Origin: a virus
IMG/VR virus record: IMGVR_UViG_3300037493_002267
Span: 1 to 30,934 of that record
Strand: one strand, 5' to 3'
Length of the DNA: 30,934 nucleotides
Positions 1 through 8,147 of the stretch are shown one piece after another. The notes under the pieces were generated by a model, which was not told the DNA's origin, searched no databases, and saw only the letters and a list, made by a program, of their open reading frames with translations. Position 1 is the first letter of the stretch. The number at the start of each line of letters is the position of its first letter. The translations under genes and the position numbers were made by a program.

Positions 1-97
1 CTTTTTCATACACATACGCATTTGAGCGGTTTCTCAGTTAGGCTTTAAACGCGCTGTGTGGCGCTCTAAGCGACTTTGAGAGATTGGGTGTTGGGTT
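1..97. other. Non-coding left end, candidate packaging-site region
   Basis: No gene is visible before the small terminase start at 98. If the molecule is circular or joined through cohesive ends, this 97-bp stretch and the 66 bp at 30869-30934 form one gap of about 163 bp between an HNH endonuclease gene and the terminase genes. That is the usual place of the cos or pac site in HK97-like phages. I see no direct terminal repeat between the two window ends and cannot define the cut site. Confidence 0.35.
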
Positions 98-541
98 ATG
101 GCTAATCAACCTAAGCCGGCTGAATTGAGGCTGCTACAGGGCAATCCTGGCAAGCGCCCTATTCGCACAAATGATGGCATCGCGCCGCTCGAGTATGGGT
201 ATGTTGAGCCGCTGCGCCCTTTGGGTGAGCATGGGAAAGTGTTTTGGGATTCGATCTTTGGCGTTGGCGAGTTGTGGATTTCTATCAAGACGGATACTCA
301 GCTGGTGCAGATGATTTGTGAGCAGATTGACCGCCGCGAAACTTTACGCGATTATGTGGCGGCTCACCCGGATGAGTGGCACATGACTAAGCAGCTCAAT
401 GATGTTGAGGTGTTGATTGTGAAGAATCTGAGTCTGCTCGGGTTTACACCGGCTGATCGCACCAGGCTTGGGCTGATTAGTACTAAGACAAAGACTAAGT
501 TGCAAGAGTTGATGGAGTTGAAAGCCAAGAAGAATGGCTAG
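98..541 (+). CDS. terS: Terminase small subunit, P27 family
   Basis: 147-aa protein of normal length for P27-type small terminases, which bind the packaging site and recruit the large subunit. The N-terminal stretch RLLQGNPGKRP (residues 11-21) is the family signature, and the C-terminal LLGFTPADRTRLG (about 112-124) matches the conserved end of these proteins. The gene overlaps the large terminase by 8 nt, which implies coupled translation. The ATG at 98 gives the conserved MANQPKPAELR start. It lies first in the head operon. Family assignment is by recognised motifs, not by a search. Confidence 0.9.
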   Translation: MANQPKPAELRLLQGNPGKRPIRTNDGIAPLEYGYVEPLRPLGEHGKVFWDSIFGVGELWISIKTDTQLVQMICEQIDRRETLRDYVAAHPDEWHMTKQLNDVEVLIVKNLSLLGFTPADRTRLGLISTKTKTKLQELMELKAKKNG

Positions 542-2048
542 TTGGCCACCAGCCTGGCTAACGCCGGTGGATGAGGCCGCGATGGATCGTGGCGATGGTG
601 ATGTGGCTGCCCTATTTGCTGAGGCTTTTGGCTCGGTTGGGAAAGATGGTGTTGCTGGCCGCGCCGGTGATCCGCTCAGGTTGCGTGATTGGCAGAAAGA
701 TTTGCTCAGGCATTTGTATGCTCGCGATGAAGATGGCGGCCTGGTGCATCAGACTGCGCTGATTGGGATGCCGCGAAAGAATGGCAAGAGCGCGTTATCG
801 AGTGCGGCGATTGGGCTTTATTCGTTGCTGGGTGAGGGCATCAATGGTGGCGAAGTTATCGCGGTGGCGGCTACGCGTGAACAGGCTCGCATTGTTTTCA
901 GCGAGGCTAAGCGAATGGTCGAGAGGTCTGAGCTGAAAGATTTGGTGCAGGTATTTCGCGACTCAATCTTTGTGCCTGAAACAAATTCTGTTTTCAAAGT
1001 TATGTCTGCCGAGAGTTGGGCCGCAGAGGGTTTAAACCCTAGCCGCGTAATACTCGATGAGTTGCACGCTCAGCCCAACCGCGAATTGTTTGATGTTATG
1101 TCGCTGGCGATGGGTAACAGAGGCAAGATTGGGCAGGTTGTCGCGATCACTACTGCCGGTGTGAAGTCTGATGCAAGCGGTCAAGATTCCATTGCTTATT
1201 CGCTCTACAACTATGGCAAGCGAGTTGCTACTGGCGAGATTGATGACCCGGCGTTTTTTATGGCCTGGTGGGAAGCTGCGCCAGAGGCAGATCACCGCGA
1301 GCCGACTACCTGGCAAGCTGCGAATCCGGGCTTTGATGATATTGTTTCGGCAGCCGATTTTGAGTCTGCAGTTAGGCGCACGCCAGAGGCCGAGTTTCGC
1401 ACTAAGCGTTTGAATCAATGGGTTAGCTCGCAGATGAGTTGGCTGCCATCGGGTGTTTGGGAATCTTTGGCCGAGCCGCAACCGCTCGATGTTGATGCCG
1501 AATACATCTTGGGTTTCGATGGCTCTTTTAGTGGCGATACAACTGTGATAGTTGGCTGCACTATCCCGACTGAAGATAAGCCGGCGCACATTTTCTTAGT
1601 CAAGGCTTGGGAAAAGCCGGTAGAGGCTGATGACTCTTGGCGCGTGGACATTCAAGATGCCGAGTTTGAGATTGCCAAGTTTTGTGCAGCTTACAAAGTG
1701 CGCGAGGTGGCATGTGACCCTTTCCGATGGCAACGCTCGATGGAAGTTTTGCAAGATCAGGGCATTCCGATTGTTGAGTATCCGTCTACATCGGCCAGGC
1801 GTATGGTTGCATCGTGCGCTCGGTTTTATGATGCGGTTACTGAGGGCCGTCTGTCGCATGATGGCGATCCGTTGGTTGCCCGACACTTCACTAACGCGGT
1901 TATCAAGATTGATAATTTAGGGCCGCGCATCGTGAAAGAAAACCGCAACTCTAACCGCCGAATCGATGCTGCGGTGGCTGCGGTAATTGCTTATGACCGA
2001 GCATCGGCTAAAATGGAAACACAGGTAGTACCTGAGTTCTTTATGTAA
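534..2048 (+). CDS. terL: Terminase large subunit (ATPase and nuclease)
   Basis: 504-aa Terminase_1-type packaging motor. It couples ATP hydrolysis to DNA translocation into the prohead and cuts the concatemer. Seen in the sequence: Walker A-like MPRKNGKS (residues 79-86), Walker B VILDE (172-176), coupling motif ITTAG (205-209). The C-terminal RNase H-like nuclease has acidic residues D329 and D335 (GFDGSFSGDTT), D395 (ACDPFRW) and D478 (RRIDAAVAAVIAY). All key residues are present and the length is normal. It follows the small subunit with an 8-nt overlap. Confidence 0.95.
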   Translation: MASWPPAWLTPVDEAAMDRGDGDVAALFAEAFGSVGKDGVAGRAGDPLRLRDWQKDLLRHLYARDEDGGLVHQTALIGMPRKNGKSALSSAAIGLYSLLGEGINGGEVIAVAATREQARIVFSEAKRMVERSELKDLVQVFRDSIFVPETNSVFKVMSAESWAAEGLNPSRVILDELHAQPNRELFDVMSLAMGNRGKIGQVVAITTAGVKSDASGQDSIAYSLYNYGKRVATGEIDDPAFFMAWWEAAPEADHREPTTWQAANPGFDDIVSAADFESAVRRTPEAEFRTKRLNQWVSSQMSWLPSGVWESLAEPQPLDVDAEYILGFDGSFSGDTTVIVGCTIPTEDKPAHIFLVKAWEKPVEADDSWRVDIQDAEFEIAKFCAAYKVREVACDPFRWQRSMEVLQDQGIPIVEYPSTSARRMVASCARFYDAVTEGRLSHDGDPLVARHFTNAVIKIDNLGPRIVKENRNSNRRIDAAVAAVIAYDRASAKMETQVVPEFFM

Positions 2049-2058
2049 AGGCGTGTTG

Positions 2059-2199
2059 ATGATTCCAACGATTATGCAAGCAACCGGTATGGCTGTTGTC
2101 GCTATCGGTGTTGGGCTTTGGGCTGTGCCGGCTGGGTTGGTTGTGGCTGGTATTGGTTTGGTTGTTTTCGGGTTGGCCATTGAAAGAGGCGCTAAATAA
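2059..2199 (+). CDS. Small hydrophobic membrane protein between terminase and portal
   Basis: 46-aa ORF beginning MIPTIMQATGMAVVAIGVGL and ending IERGAK. Residues about 10-41 are almost entirely hydrophobic, enough for one long or two short membrane segments, with a charged C-terminus. It fills the gap between terminase and portal, and its stop overlaps the portal start (TAATG at 2197-2201), so it is probably translated and couples the portal to the terminase genes. Function unknown. Small membrane proteins are common at this position in actinophages, but no role can be assigned from sequence. Confidence 0.7.
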   Translation: MIPTIMQATGMAVVAIGVGLWAVPAGLVVAGIGLVVFGLAIERGAK

Positions 2200-3527
2200 T
2201 GCTAAATAAACTTTTCGAGCAACGCGCCATCAGTTTCCAAACTGTTTGGGGATCGGGCATTGAGCCTGGCATTGAGTCAAACGCTGGTGTTGCTATCAAT
2301 GGCCGTAACGCTTTTGAGATTGTCGCTTTCTTTTCGGCAGTTAGCCTAATCAGCGACACCATCTCGACATTGCCGGTTGATGCTTATGTGCGTAGCGATG
2401 GTGAGCGTCGCCCTCTTAGACCTCGCCCGGCTTGGGTCGATCAGCCAGATGTTGATACAACTCGCCAGGCACATTACGGCTCGGTTGTTACCTCGATGCT
2501 GGTGCATGGCAACAGTTTTACGCGCGTATTTCGTGATGGCAATGGCGAGGTTGTAAACCTGGTTGTGCTAGATCCGACAACTGTTGAGGTAAAGCGCGAC
2601 AGTATTGGTCGCAAAATGTTTTATGTTGGCGCAGATAGTCAGCCGCTTACCAGCGATGAGGTTATTCACATCATTGACTTGGCCGAGCCTGGCTCTTTGG
2701 TTGGCATCTCGCGCGTAAATAAACTGAAAGATGCTTTGGGTGTTGCTACCGCGTTGCAAGCCTATGCAGCTCGATTCTTTGGGCAGGGCGCAACTACTCA
2801 GGGCGTGATTGAGTTTCCAGGCGCTCTAACCGCTGAGCAAGCCAAGAATTTGGTTGATGGTTTCGACTCTCGCCACAGAGGTTGGCGTAAAGCGCACAAA
2901 ACTGGTGTATTGTCGGGTGGCGCAAAATACAACCCGACTAGCGTGCCTAATGACCAGGCTCAGTTCTTGGATTCGCGCAGGTTTGCGGTTGAGGAAATTG
3001 CTCGCGCGTTCAACATTCCGTTGCACATGATGGATGTGCCAGGCTCTAACAGTTTCGCGTCTGTCGAGCAGAATGGATTGCAGTTCATAAGTCACACGCT
3101 TAGGCCAATACTCGAGAAAATCGAGTGGAGTTATAGCAAACTTTTGCCATCGCCATCGGCGTTCATCAAGTTCAACTTCAATGCGCTGTTGCGTGGCGAT
3201 CTGCAGTCGCGTATGACCTCTTACAGCATTGGTACTCAGGCTGGTTTCATGTCTGTAAACGATGTGCGCCGCCTCGAAGATCTAACACCAGTTGCCGATG
3301 GCGATCAGTTCAGAGTGCCACTAGCCAACATCGACTTGGCGCAGACCGCTGTTATCGAGCAAGAAAAGCGCGTAAAGATGGCGCAGATGCTTATCCAGGT
3401 TGGCTTTAGCCCTGAAGAAACTCTGTCTGCTCTCAACTTGCCTGAGATTGCTCACACCGGCGTACCATCGACTCAGCTGCAGCCGGTAGCGATGATTGAC
3501 CCGGCAGACCCATCGGCGGTTTACTAA
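2199..3527 (+). CDS. Portal protein, HK97 type
   Basis: 442-aa portal of the Phage_portal family. It forms the dodecameric DNA entry ring at one capsid vertex and docks the terminase and the head-tail connector. Recognisable family features are the N-terminal region rich in SAVSLISDTISTLPV (about residues 47-61), LVHGNSFTRVFRDGNGEVVNL (about 101-121) with the following LDP, and the stretch RRFAVEEIARAFNIPLHMM (about 260-278). It starts at an ATG overlapping the previous stop by one nt and ends overlapping the next gene by one nt. Confidence 0.93.
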   Translation: MLNKLFEQRAISFQTVWGSGIEPGIESNAGVAINGRNAFEIVAFFSAVSLISDTISTLPVDAYVRSDGERRPLRPRPAWVDQPDVDTTRQAHYGSVVTSMLVHGNSFTRVFRDGNGEVVNLVVLDPTTVEVKRDSIGRKMFYVGADSQPLTSDEVIHIIDLAEPGSLVGISRVNKLKDALGVATALQAYAARFFGQGATTQGVIEFPGALTAEQAKNLVDGFDSRHRGWRKAHKTGVLSGGAKYNPTSVPNDQAQFLDSRRFAVEEIARAFNIPLHMMDVPGSNSFASVEQNGLQFISHTLRPILEKIEWSYSKLLPSPSAFIKFNFNALLRGDLQSRMTSYSIGTQAGFMSVNDVRRLEDLTPVADGDQFRVPLANIDLAQTAVIEQEKRVKMAQMLIQVGFSPEETLSALNLPEIAHTGVPSTQLQPVAMIDPADPSAVY

Positions 3528-3784
3528 TGTCTATTATTACTGGGCAACTGAGCGTTACTACAACAAGAGTGCAATTAGATGGCATAAGTCAAAATCCTTT
3601 TAAGTTGGTGTTGCACAATTCAGGCAGTAATTCTGTTTATCTTGGTGGTTCTGATGTTACAGAAAATAATGGATTCAACTTGCATGCAAATTCAACTCTC
3701 ACGCTTGAGTTGCCACCATTGACCGCTTTATTTGCAGTTTCCGGTTCTGGAACACATGAAGTTAGTTGGATGAGGATAGCCTAA
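3527..3784 (+). CDS. Unknown small beta-rich virion candidate
   Basis: 85-aa protein without Cys, predicted mostly beta from its alternating pattern (FKLVLHNSGSNSVYLGG, STLTLELPPLTALFAV). It has no membrane segment or signal peptide. The local sequence is visibly more A+T rich than the portal and protease genes on either side, which may mean recent acquisition. The position between portal and protease and the small beta-sandwich look suggest a capsid decoration or head-fibre protein, but this is inference. Its start overlaps the portal stop (TAATG) and one base separates it from the next start. Confidence 0.7.
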   Translation: MSIITGQLSVTTTRVQLDGISQNPFKLVLHNSGSNSVYLGGSDVTENNGFNLHANSTLTLELPPLTALFAVSGSGTHEVSWMRIA

Positions 3785-3785
3785 A

Positions 3786-5309
3786 ATGCCTTATTTCATT
3801 GCTAAAGACCGCGAGGGTTGTAAAGGTGGCTGGGCCGTAGTCGATGAGGCTGGCGACATTCTTGGTTGCCATCAAGATAAGCAATCTGCCATCGATCAGG
3901 CTGTTGCTGTTTCTATCTCGACTGATGAGCCGTTTGAGGGTGAGCGTGCCGCTGTTGGCAGTTTGCTAGTTGGCGATTATGTGACTTGGGTTGTTGATGG
4001 CGAAACTTTGACTGGTGAGATTTATTCGGTTGATGGCGAAACTGCTCAGGTAAAGATTTATGAAGATATGGGCGGTTTCTTTGTTGAGTCAGTTTTGATT
4101 AGCACTGTGCCTGTTGCCGATTTGACTCGCATTGCTGAGCCAGAAGTTTTTGGCGATGAAGATGAGCTTGATGAGCGTGCAGTAAATCAGGATGCGCCAG
4201 CGTACATGCGTGCGGCTGCCAGGCGCGGCCTCGAGTATTACGCCGATGGTTTGGCTGGCGATGGTTTGGTAGATCGCACAGTTGATGAGGCCAGGCAGAT
4301 GGCTGATGGCACTGTGTCTGATGATAAGTGGATTCGCATCGCTGCCTGGATCGCTCGACACTTGGGCGACTTGGATTCACCGGATGCAGACCCGAGTTCA
4401 GATAACTATCCGAGTGCTGGCGTGGTTGCACATTTGCTTTGGGGTTCAGGCCCAACTAAGCGTGCAGCCGAGCGCACTTTGGCTTACGCCGAGAGCGTGG
4501 TTGCTAGAATTAGGGCAGATGAAGAAAGAGAAACTATGACTGCAGATGTTCGTTCAAAGTGGGTCGATGTTGCGTTTCGCATCAAAGCCCAGCTTGAGGG
4601 TGGCGAGTCTGAGGGCCGTTCTACCGGCAAGCAAGAGCAGCGCATTCACGCTACCGATTTTGAGATTCGCGAAACCGCTGATGGCATGTCGTTTACTGGT
4701 TATGCTGCCGTTTTCAATTCGGACTCTGAGCCGTTGCCATTCATTGAGCGTATTGCGCCTGGCGCTTTCAAGCGTTCACTACAGTCGCGCAATGAGGTCA
4801 AACTGTTGTGGAATCACGATGCTGGCGAGCCGCTGGCATCTGTTCGCGGTGGCACGCTGCGCCTAACTGAAGATGAGATTGGTTTGCGCGTTGAGGCGAC
4901 CCTTGTTAAGACTTCGCGCGGATTTGACGTTGCCGAGCTCATTAGGTCAAAAGTGATTGATTCTATGTCTTTTGGATTTTCAGTTATCAAGGATTCGTGG
5001 TCATCAAATGGTGAGGTTCGCACTCTTGAGGCAGTCAGATTATTCGAGGTCAGTGTGGTTTCGTGGCCGGCATATACCGCTACCGCTGGCACAATCTCTG
5101 TTCGCTCAGCATCTACCGGCATCGATGCCGATCAGTTGGCTGATGCTCTCATGCGCCTGGAGTCGGGCGAGGAATTAGAAGAAAGCCACGCGACACTCAT
5201 TACCGATGTTGTGGCGAAACTTACTAAGACCGAAGAAGTGCAAGAAGTGCAGGGCGACATACTCGCACTGAAGAAGAAGAAACTCGATCTACTACTTAAG
5301 GAAATGTAA
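3786..5309 (+). CDS. Prohead protease (peptidase S78, HK97 type) with two N-terminal extra domains
   Basis: 507 aa, more than twice the usual length of about 200 for an HK97 prohead protease. The C-terminal part (about 285-440) is the S78 protease: GYAAVFNSDSEPLPFIERIAPGAF, then candidate catalytic His344 (LWNHDAGEPLASV) and Ser395 (DSMSFGF). It would trim the capsid delta domain during maturation. Residues 1-45 form a small domain (GGWAVVDEAGDILGCHQDKQSAIDQA). Residues 133-245 form a helical region (APAYMRAAARRGLEYYADGL ... SAGVVAHLLWG) that I recall from other actinophage proteins, with no known function. An acidic linker lies between them. The C-terminus is Lys-rich and helical and may act as scaffold. 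Confidence 0.88.
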   Translation: MPYFIAKDREGCKGGWAVVDEAGDILGCHQDKQSAIDQAVAVSISTDEPFEGERAAVGSLLVGDYVTWVVDGETLTGEIYSVDGETAQVKIYEDMGGFFVESVLISTVPVADLTRIAEPEVFGDEDELDERAVNQDAPAYMRAAARRGLEYYADGLAGDGLVDRTVDEARQMADGTVSDDKWIRIAAWIARHLGDLDSPDADPSSDNYPSAGVVAHLLWGSGPTKRAAERTLAYAESVVARIRADEERETMTADVRSKWVDVAFRIKAQLEGGESEGRSTGKQEQRIHATDFEIRETADGMSFTGYAAVFNSDSEPLPFIERIAPGAFKRSLQSRNEVKLLWNHDAGEPLASVRGGTLRLTEDEIGLRVEATLVKTSRGFDVAELIRSKVIDSMSFGFSVIKDSWSSNGEVRTLEAVRLFEVSVVSWPAYTATAGTISVRSASTGIDADQLADALMRLESGEELEESHATLITDVVAKLTKTEEVQEVQGDILALKKKKLDLLLKEM

Positions 5310-5467
5310 TGCCAACTAAAGAAGAAATTGAGATTGCTGTAAAGGTAATCAATGAGATCGCTGGCGAGCCTGAGATTGGGCTTATCGCCGAGCTAGTCAA
5401 AGACATAAAAGGTTCTTCAGTACCGGCTAAAGAAGTTCGGGTTACTGAGGCCAAAGAAACTCGCTAA
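5309..5467 (+). CDS. Small charged protein downstream of the protease
   Basis: 52-aa ORF starting MPTKEEIEIAVKVINEIAGE with an ATG overlapping the protease stop (TAATG). It is predicted helical and strongly charged, with no Cys and no membrane segment. It is the last gene before the terminator at 5482-5519, so it closes the first head operon. The overlap and the preceding tight gene packing support real translation. Function is unknown. A scaffold or capsid accessory role is possible from position only. Confidence 0.65.
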   Translation: MPTKEEIEIAVKVINEIAGEPEIGLIAELVKDIKGSSVPAKEVRVTEAKETR

Positions 5468-5481
5468 TAATTCGAGTTTTA

Positions 5482-5519
5482 CCCTCTCGGCTTTTTACCC
5501 TTTTGCCGAGAGGGTTTTT
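5482..5519 (+). terminator. Rho-independent terminator after first head operon
   Basis: Perfect 10-bp stem: CCCTCTCGGC at 5482-5491 pairs with GCCGAGAGGG at 5505-5514, with a 13-nt pyrimidine-rich loop and a run of five T at 5515-5519. It lies 15 nt after the stop of the 52-aa gene and before the capsid gene leader. Confidence 0.9.
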
Positions 5520-5558
5520 CTTTCCGCTGTTATATTGCGGTGGCTAAACTTTTATTAG

Positions 5559-5601
5559 GTTCAGCGTTAGCGCGGCCAACTCTGTTCAGCGTTAGCGCGG
5601 C
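5559..5601 (+). repeat. 18-bp perfect direct repeat in the capsid gene leader
   Basis: The sequence GTTCAGCGTTAGCGCGGC occurs at 5559-5576 and again at 5584-5601, centre spacing 25 bp. Each copy contains a small dyad (GCG-TTAG-CGC). It sits between the terminator at 5482-5519 and the capsid start at 5635. A TATATT at 5531-5536 resembles a -10 box, but no convincing -35 lies upstream. A regulatory role (activator binding or mRNA leader) is inferred from position. Confidence 0.7.
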
Positions 5602-5634
5602 AGAAAATTCATCTAACCTATTTGAAAGGAAATC

Positions 5635-6783
5635 ATGTCTGATTTCATCAAGGGTCAGGCTGAAGTTCGCAACAACCTAATTTCACAGATGCGTGAAGTT
5701 TTGGATGACGCTGAAAAGCGTGGCGGCCTTACTGCTGAGGACTCACAAAAGATTGCTCGCCTCGAGGCAGACATTGAGCAGCGCGATGCTGCCATTGCTA
5801 CTGCTCAGAAAGTTGCCCAGCGTTCAGCTGAGGCTGCTGAGGCTGCTGGATCATTCGCACCTGAAGTTGCACCGGCTAACACCGATGCAGAGGTTCTTCG
5901 TGCGATTGCTCGCGGCGAAACTCGTTCATACGAGTTCATGCGTGAAACTCGCGCACCGCTCACACCTAGCTCGGCGACTGTTCCATCGAGCTTTTATGAC
6001 CAGGTATTTCAGATTGCGACCCTAGTTGGCCCAATCCTTACTACCTCAGAGGTGTTCAACACTGCATCGGGTGAAAACCTAGTATTGCCAACTGTTACTG
6101 CAATCAGCACCGCTGGTTCAGTTGCTGCAGCTGGCACTGTTGCAGAGTCAAACCCAACATTCTCATCAATTACTCTCGGGGCAATCAAATATGGCGCGAT
6201 CGTCAATTTGGCCAACGAATTGGTAACCGATGCAGGATTTGATATCACTGGTTACATCGCTCAGCAACTAGGTACTTCACTAGGTGTTCAGACCAACACT
6301 GCACTAACCGATAAGTTGGTTGCTGCTGCTGGTTCAGTTGTTACTGGTGGTACTGGTGTTTCAGGTGCTGCAACTTACGAAAACCTAATTGACTTGGTTT
6401 ACGGAATTGCAGACGGCGCACGCGTTCTACCTGGACTGGGCTTCATGATGGCTAAGAGCGGTATCGCTGCTGCTCGCAAGCTAAAGGATGGCGCAGGAAA
6501 CTACATCTGGCTAGACAATGCAGTAAACGGCCAGCCAGCTCAGTTGCTTGGTTACTCGGTTTACGAAAACCCTGCAATCCCAGCTGTTGGTACTGCTGCT
6601 AAGTCTGTTCTATTCGGACACTTGCCATCATTCAAGGCTCGCGTTGCTGGTGGCGTGCAGGTTGCAAGTTCAACCGACTTCGCTTTTAACACCGATGTGA
6701 CCGCTTATCGCGGCCTAATCCGTGTTGATGGTGGATTGACTCACGCTACACACATTGGCTACTTCAAGGGTGGCGCAAGCTAA
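5635..6783 (+). CDS. Major capsid protein, HK97 fold
   Basis: 382-aa Phage_capsid family protein that forms the icosahedral shell. Residues about 1-75 are a charged helical region (QMREVLDDAEKRGGL ... KIARLEADIEQRDAAIATAQ), the delta or scaffold domain expected to be removed by the protease at 3786-5309. The rest has typical features: SSFYDQVFQIATLVGPIL, the E-loop region, GYIAQQLGTSLGVQTNTALT, and the late FGHLPSFKARVAGGVQVASSTDFAFNTD stretch. The ribosome site GAAAGGAAATC precedes ATG 5635. The gene is isolated between two terminators, consistent with separate high expression. Confidence 0.95.
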   Translation: MSDFIKGQAEVRNNLISQMREVLDDAEKRGGLTAEDSQKIARLEADIEQRDAAIATAQKVAQRSAEAAEAAGSFAPEVAPANTDAEVLRAIARGETRSYEFMRETRAPLTPSSATVPSSFYDQVFQIATLVGPILTTSEVFNTASGENLVLPTVTAISTAGSVAAAGTVAESNPTFSSITLGAIKYGAIVNLANELVTDAGFDITGYIAQQLGTSLGVQTNTALTDKLVAAAGSVVTGGTGVSGAATYENLIDLVYGIADGARVLPGLGFMMAKSGIAAARKLKDGAGNYIWLDNAVNGQPAQLLGYSVYENPAIPAVGTAAKSVLFGHLPSFKARVAGGVQVASSTDFAFNTDVTAYRGLIRVDGGLTHATHIGYFKGGAS

Positions 6784-6800
6784 TCTCGAAGTAACAAACG

Positions 6801-6843
6801 GAAACGGCTCGGCATCGCGTGGATTTGCCGGGCCGTTTCTTTT
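6801..6843 (+). terminator. Strong terminator after major capsid gene
   Basis: 14-bp stem with a single G-T wobble: GAAACGGCTCGGCA at 6801-6814 pairs with TGCCGGGCCGTTTC at 6826-6839, followed by four T at 6840-6843. It is located 17 nt after the capsid stop. Confidence 0.9.
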
Positions 6844-6846
6844 ATC

Positions 6847-6876
6847 TTGCATTTTGTGGCGTTTCTGTGCCATAAT
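6847..6876 (+). promoter_or_regulatory. Candidate promoter for the sugar cassette
   Basis: TTGCAT at 6847-6852 and CATAAT at 6871-6876 are separated by 18 bp and resemble sigma70/SigA boxes. They lie just after the capsid terminator and before the hairpin at 6885-6925, so a transcript would begin near 6883 and run at once into that hairpin. Prediction by eye only. Confidence 0.45.
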
Positions 6877-6884
6877 TTTTTTGT

Positions 6885-6925
6885 AAAACCTCGCCGGATT
6901 CCCCCTATCTTTCCGGCGGGGTTTT
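6885..6925 (+). terminator. Second terminator-like hairpin in the leader of the glycosyltransferase gene
   Basis: 14-bp stem with one wobble: AAAACCTCGCCGGA at 6885-6898 pairs with TCCGGCGGGGTTTT at 6912-6925, with a 13-nt loop. The stem's A/T arms make it work in both directions. It is either a backup for the capsid terminator or, given the promoter-like boxes immediately before it, an attenuator in the leader of the gene at 6960. Confidence 0.8.
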
Positions 6926-6959
6926 GCTATTATTAGGCCATCTACGCGAGAGGCATCTA

Positions 6960-8147
6960 ATGACTAAACTCACCGGCACGATCAGCTGGTTTTCAAATTC
7001 TGCAACCGCGCCAACTGGTTACGGCGTGCAAACTAATCAGGTTCTAAACCGGATGATTCGCGATGGCCTCGATGTTGCGGTGTTGAGCAACTATGGCCGC
7101 GAGGGTGTGAATGGCACTTGGAAATCTGAGTATGGTGAAGTGCCTGAGTATGCTCGAGGCGCTGAGGCTTACTCTCAGGATGTTACGCCGCTGAATCATC
7201 AGGATCATGTTGCCAAAGTAGAAAATGAAAAGGGCAAGCAACCTAACGCGCTTATCACTCTTTACGATGTTTGGATTATGCGCGGCGATAAGTACGCCGA
7301 TCTAAACATTGCATCGTGGACACCGATTGATCACAATCCGATTCCGCCGCTGGTTTTGGAGTGGTGCAAGCGCCCGAATGTTACGCCGATTGCGATGAGC
7401 CGTTGGGGTCAAGAGCAGCTGAAGATTCGCGGTGTTGAGAGTTTGTACATTCCGCACGCTGTTGAGCCGGTTTTTACACCGACTTTCTATCTTGGTGATT
7501 TGGATGTGCGCGAGTATATGGGCATCGATGCAGACACTTTCTTGGTTGGCATGAATTTTGCGAATAAAGCCAGCGGCGCTATTCATCGTAAAGCGGTGGG
7601 CGAGGCGTTTCTTGCTTTTGCTTTGTTTGCGAAAGATAAGCCCAATGCGGTGCTCTATTTACACACAGACATGTTTGGCAGTTTTGGTGGTTGGAAACTC
7701 GATCATCTGCTAATGGCCTGTGGGCTAACTAAGGATCAGGTCATTTTCTGCGATCAGGTCGCTTATCGTTACGGCTACTCTCAGGCTGAGTTAGCGGCGT
7801 TCTATACGGCAATGGATGTTTACCTGGCTATTAGTTATGGCGAGGGTTTTGGTGTTGGCACAATCGAGGCTCAGGCCTGTGGCACGCCCGTTATCGTTTC
7901 GGACATTTGCGCAAGTACTGAGCTGTGCGGTGATGGTTGGCTGGTTGAGTGCCAGCCGTTGTGGGATGATCCGCAAAAGTCTTGGTTTAGCGTGCCTAAC
8001 ATTCCGCAGACTGTGGCGGCTCTCAATGCCGCTTATGAGTCGCCTCGAGGTAAGTCACAAAAGGCGATTGATTTCGCTGAGGGTTATGGCGCTGAGCATG
8101 TTTGGCAAACTTATTGGCTGCCAGCGTTGGCCAAGATTCTAAAGTGA
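6960..8147 (+). CDS. Glycosyltransferase, GT4-like (GT-B fold)
   Basis: 395 aa from ATG 6960, chosen over an upstream TTG because GAGAGG lies at 6948-6953 and the upstream start falls in the hairpin. The C-terminal half carries the Glyco_trans_1 signature: AISYGEGFGVGTIEAQACGTPVIVSD (about 290-315), including the EX7E pair E295 and E303, which bind the nucleotide sugar. The N-terminus SWFSNSATAPTGYGVQT is typical of GT-B acceptor domains with a Gly-rich loop. No signal peptide is seen, so it should act in the host cytoplasm. The next gene overlaps by 4 nt. In this position it probably glycosylates virion proteins, an inference from known actinophage capsid and tail glycosylation. Confidence 0.85.
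   Translation: MTKLTGTISWFSNSATAPTGYGVQTNQVLNRMIRDGLDVAVLSNYGREGVNGTWKSEYGEVPEYARGAEAYSQDVTPLNHQDHVAKVENEKGKQPNALITLYDVWIMRGDKYADLNIASWTPIDHNPIPPLVLEWCKRPNVTPIAMSRWGQEQLKIRGVESLYIPHAVEPVFTPTFYLGDLDVREYMGIDADTFLVGMNFANKASGAIHRKAVGEAFLAFALFAKDKPNAVLYLHTDMFGSFGGWKLDHLLMACGLTKDQVIFCDQVAYRYGYSQAELAAFYTAMDVYLAISYGEGFGVGTIEAQACGTPVIVSDICASTELCGDGWLVECQPLWDDPQKSWFSVPNIPQTVAALNAAYESPRGKSQKAIDFAEGYGAEHVWQTYWLPALAKILK

Noticed and set aside
1032-1589. 185-aa minus-strand ORF inside the large terminase gene
   Set aside because: It lies fully opposite a clear terminase, has no ribosome site and shows no protein family pattern. It is a shadow of the coding strand.
5531-5536. TATATT as a -10 box for the capsid gene
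   Set aside because: No acceptable -35 hexamer lies 16-18 bp upstream. The region is occupied by the terminator stem.
6948-6962. GAGAGGCATCTAATG identical to the start region at 12734-12748
   Set aside because: Both are ribosome sites with start codons of unrelated genes. The 15-bp match may be chance or a favoured initiation context, not a mobile repeat.
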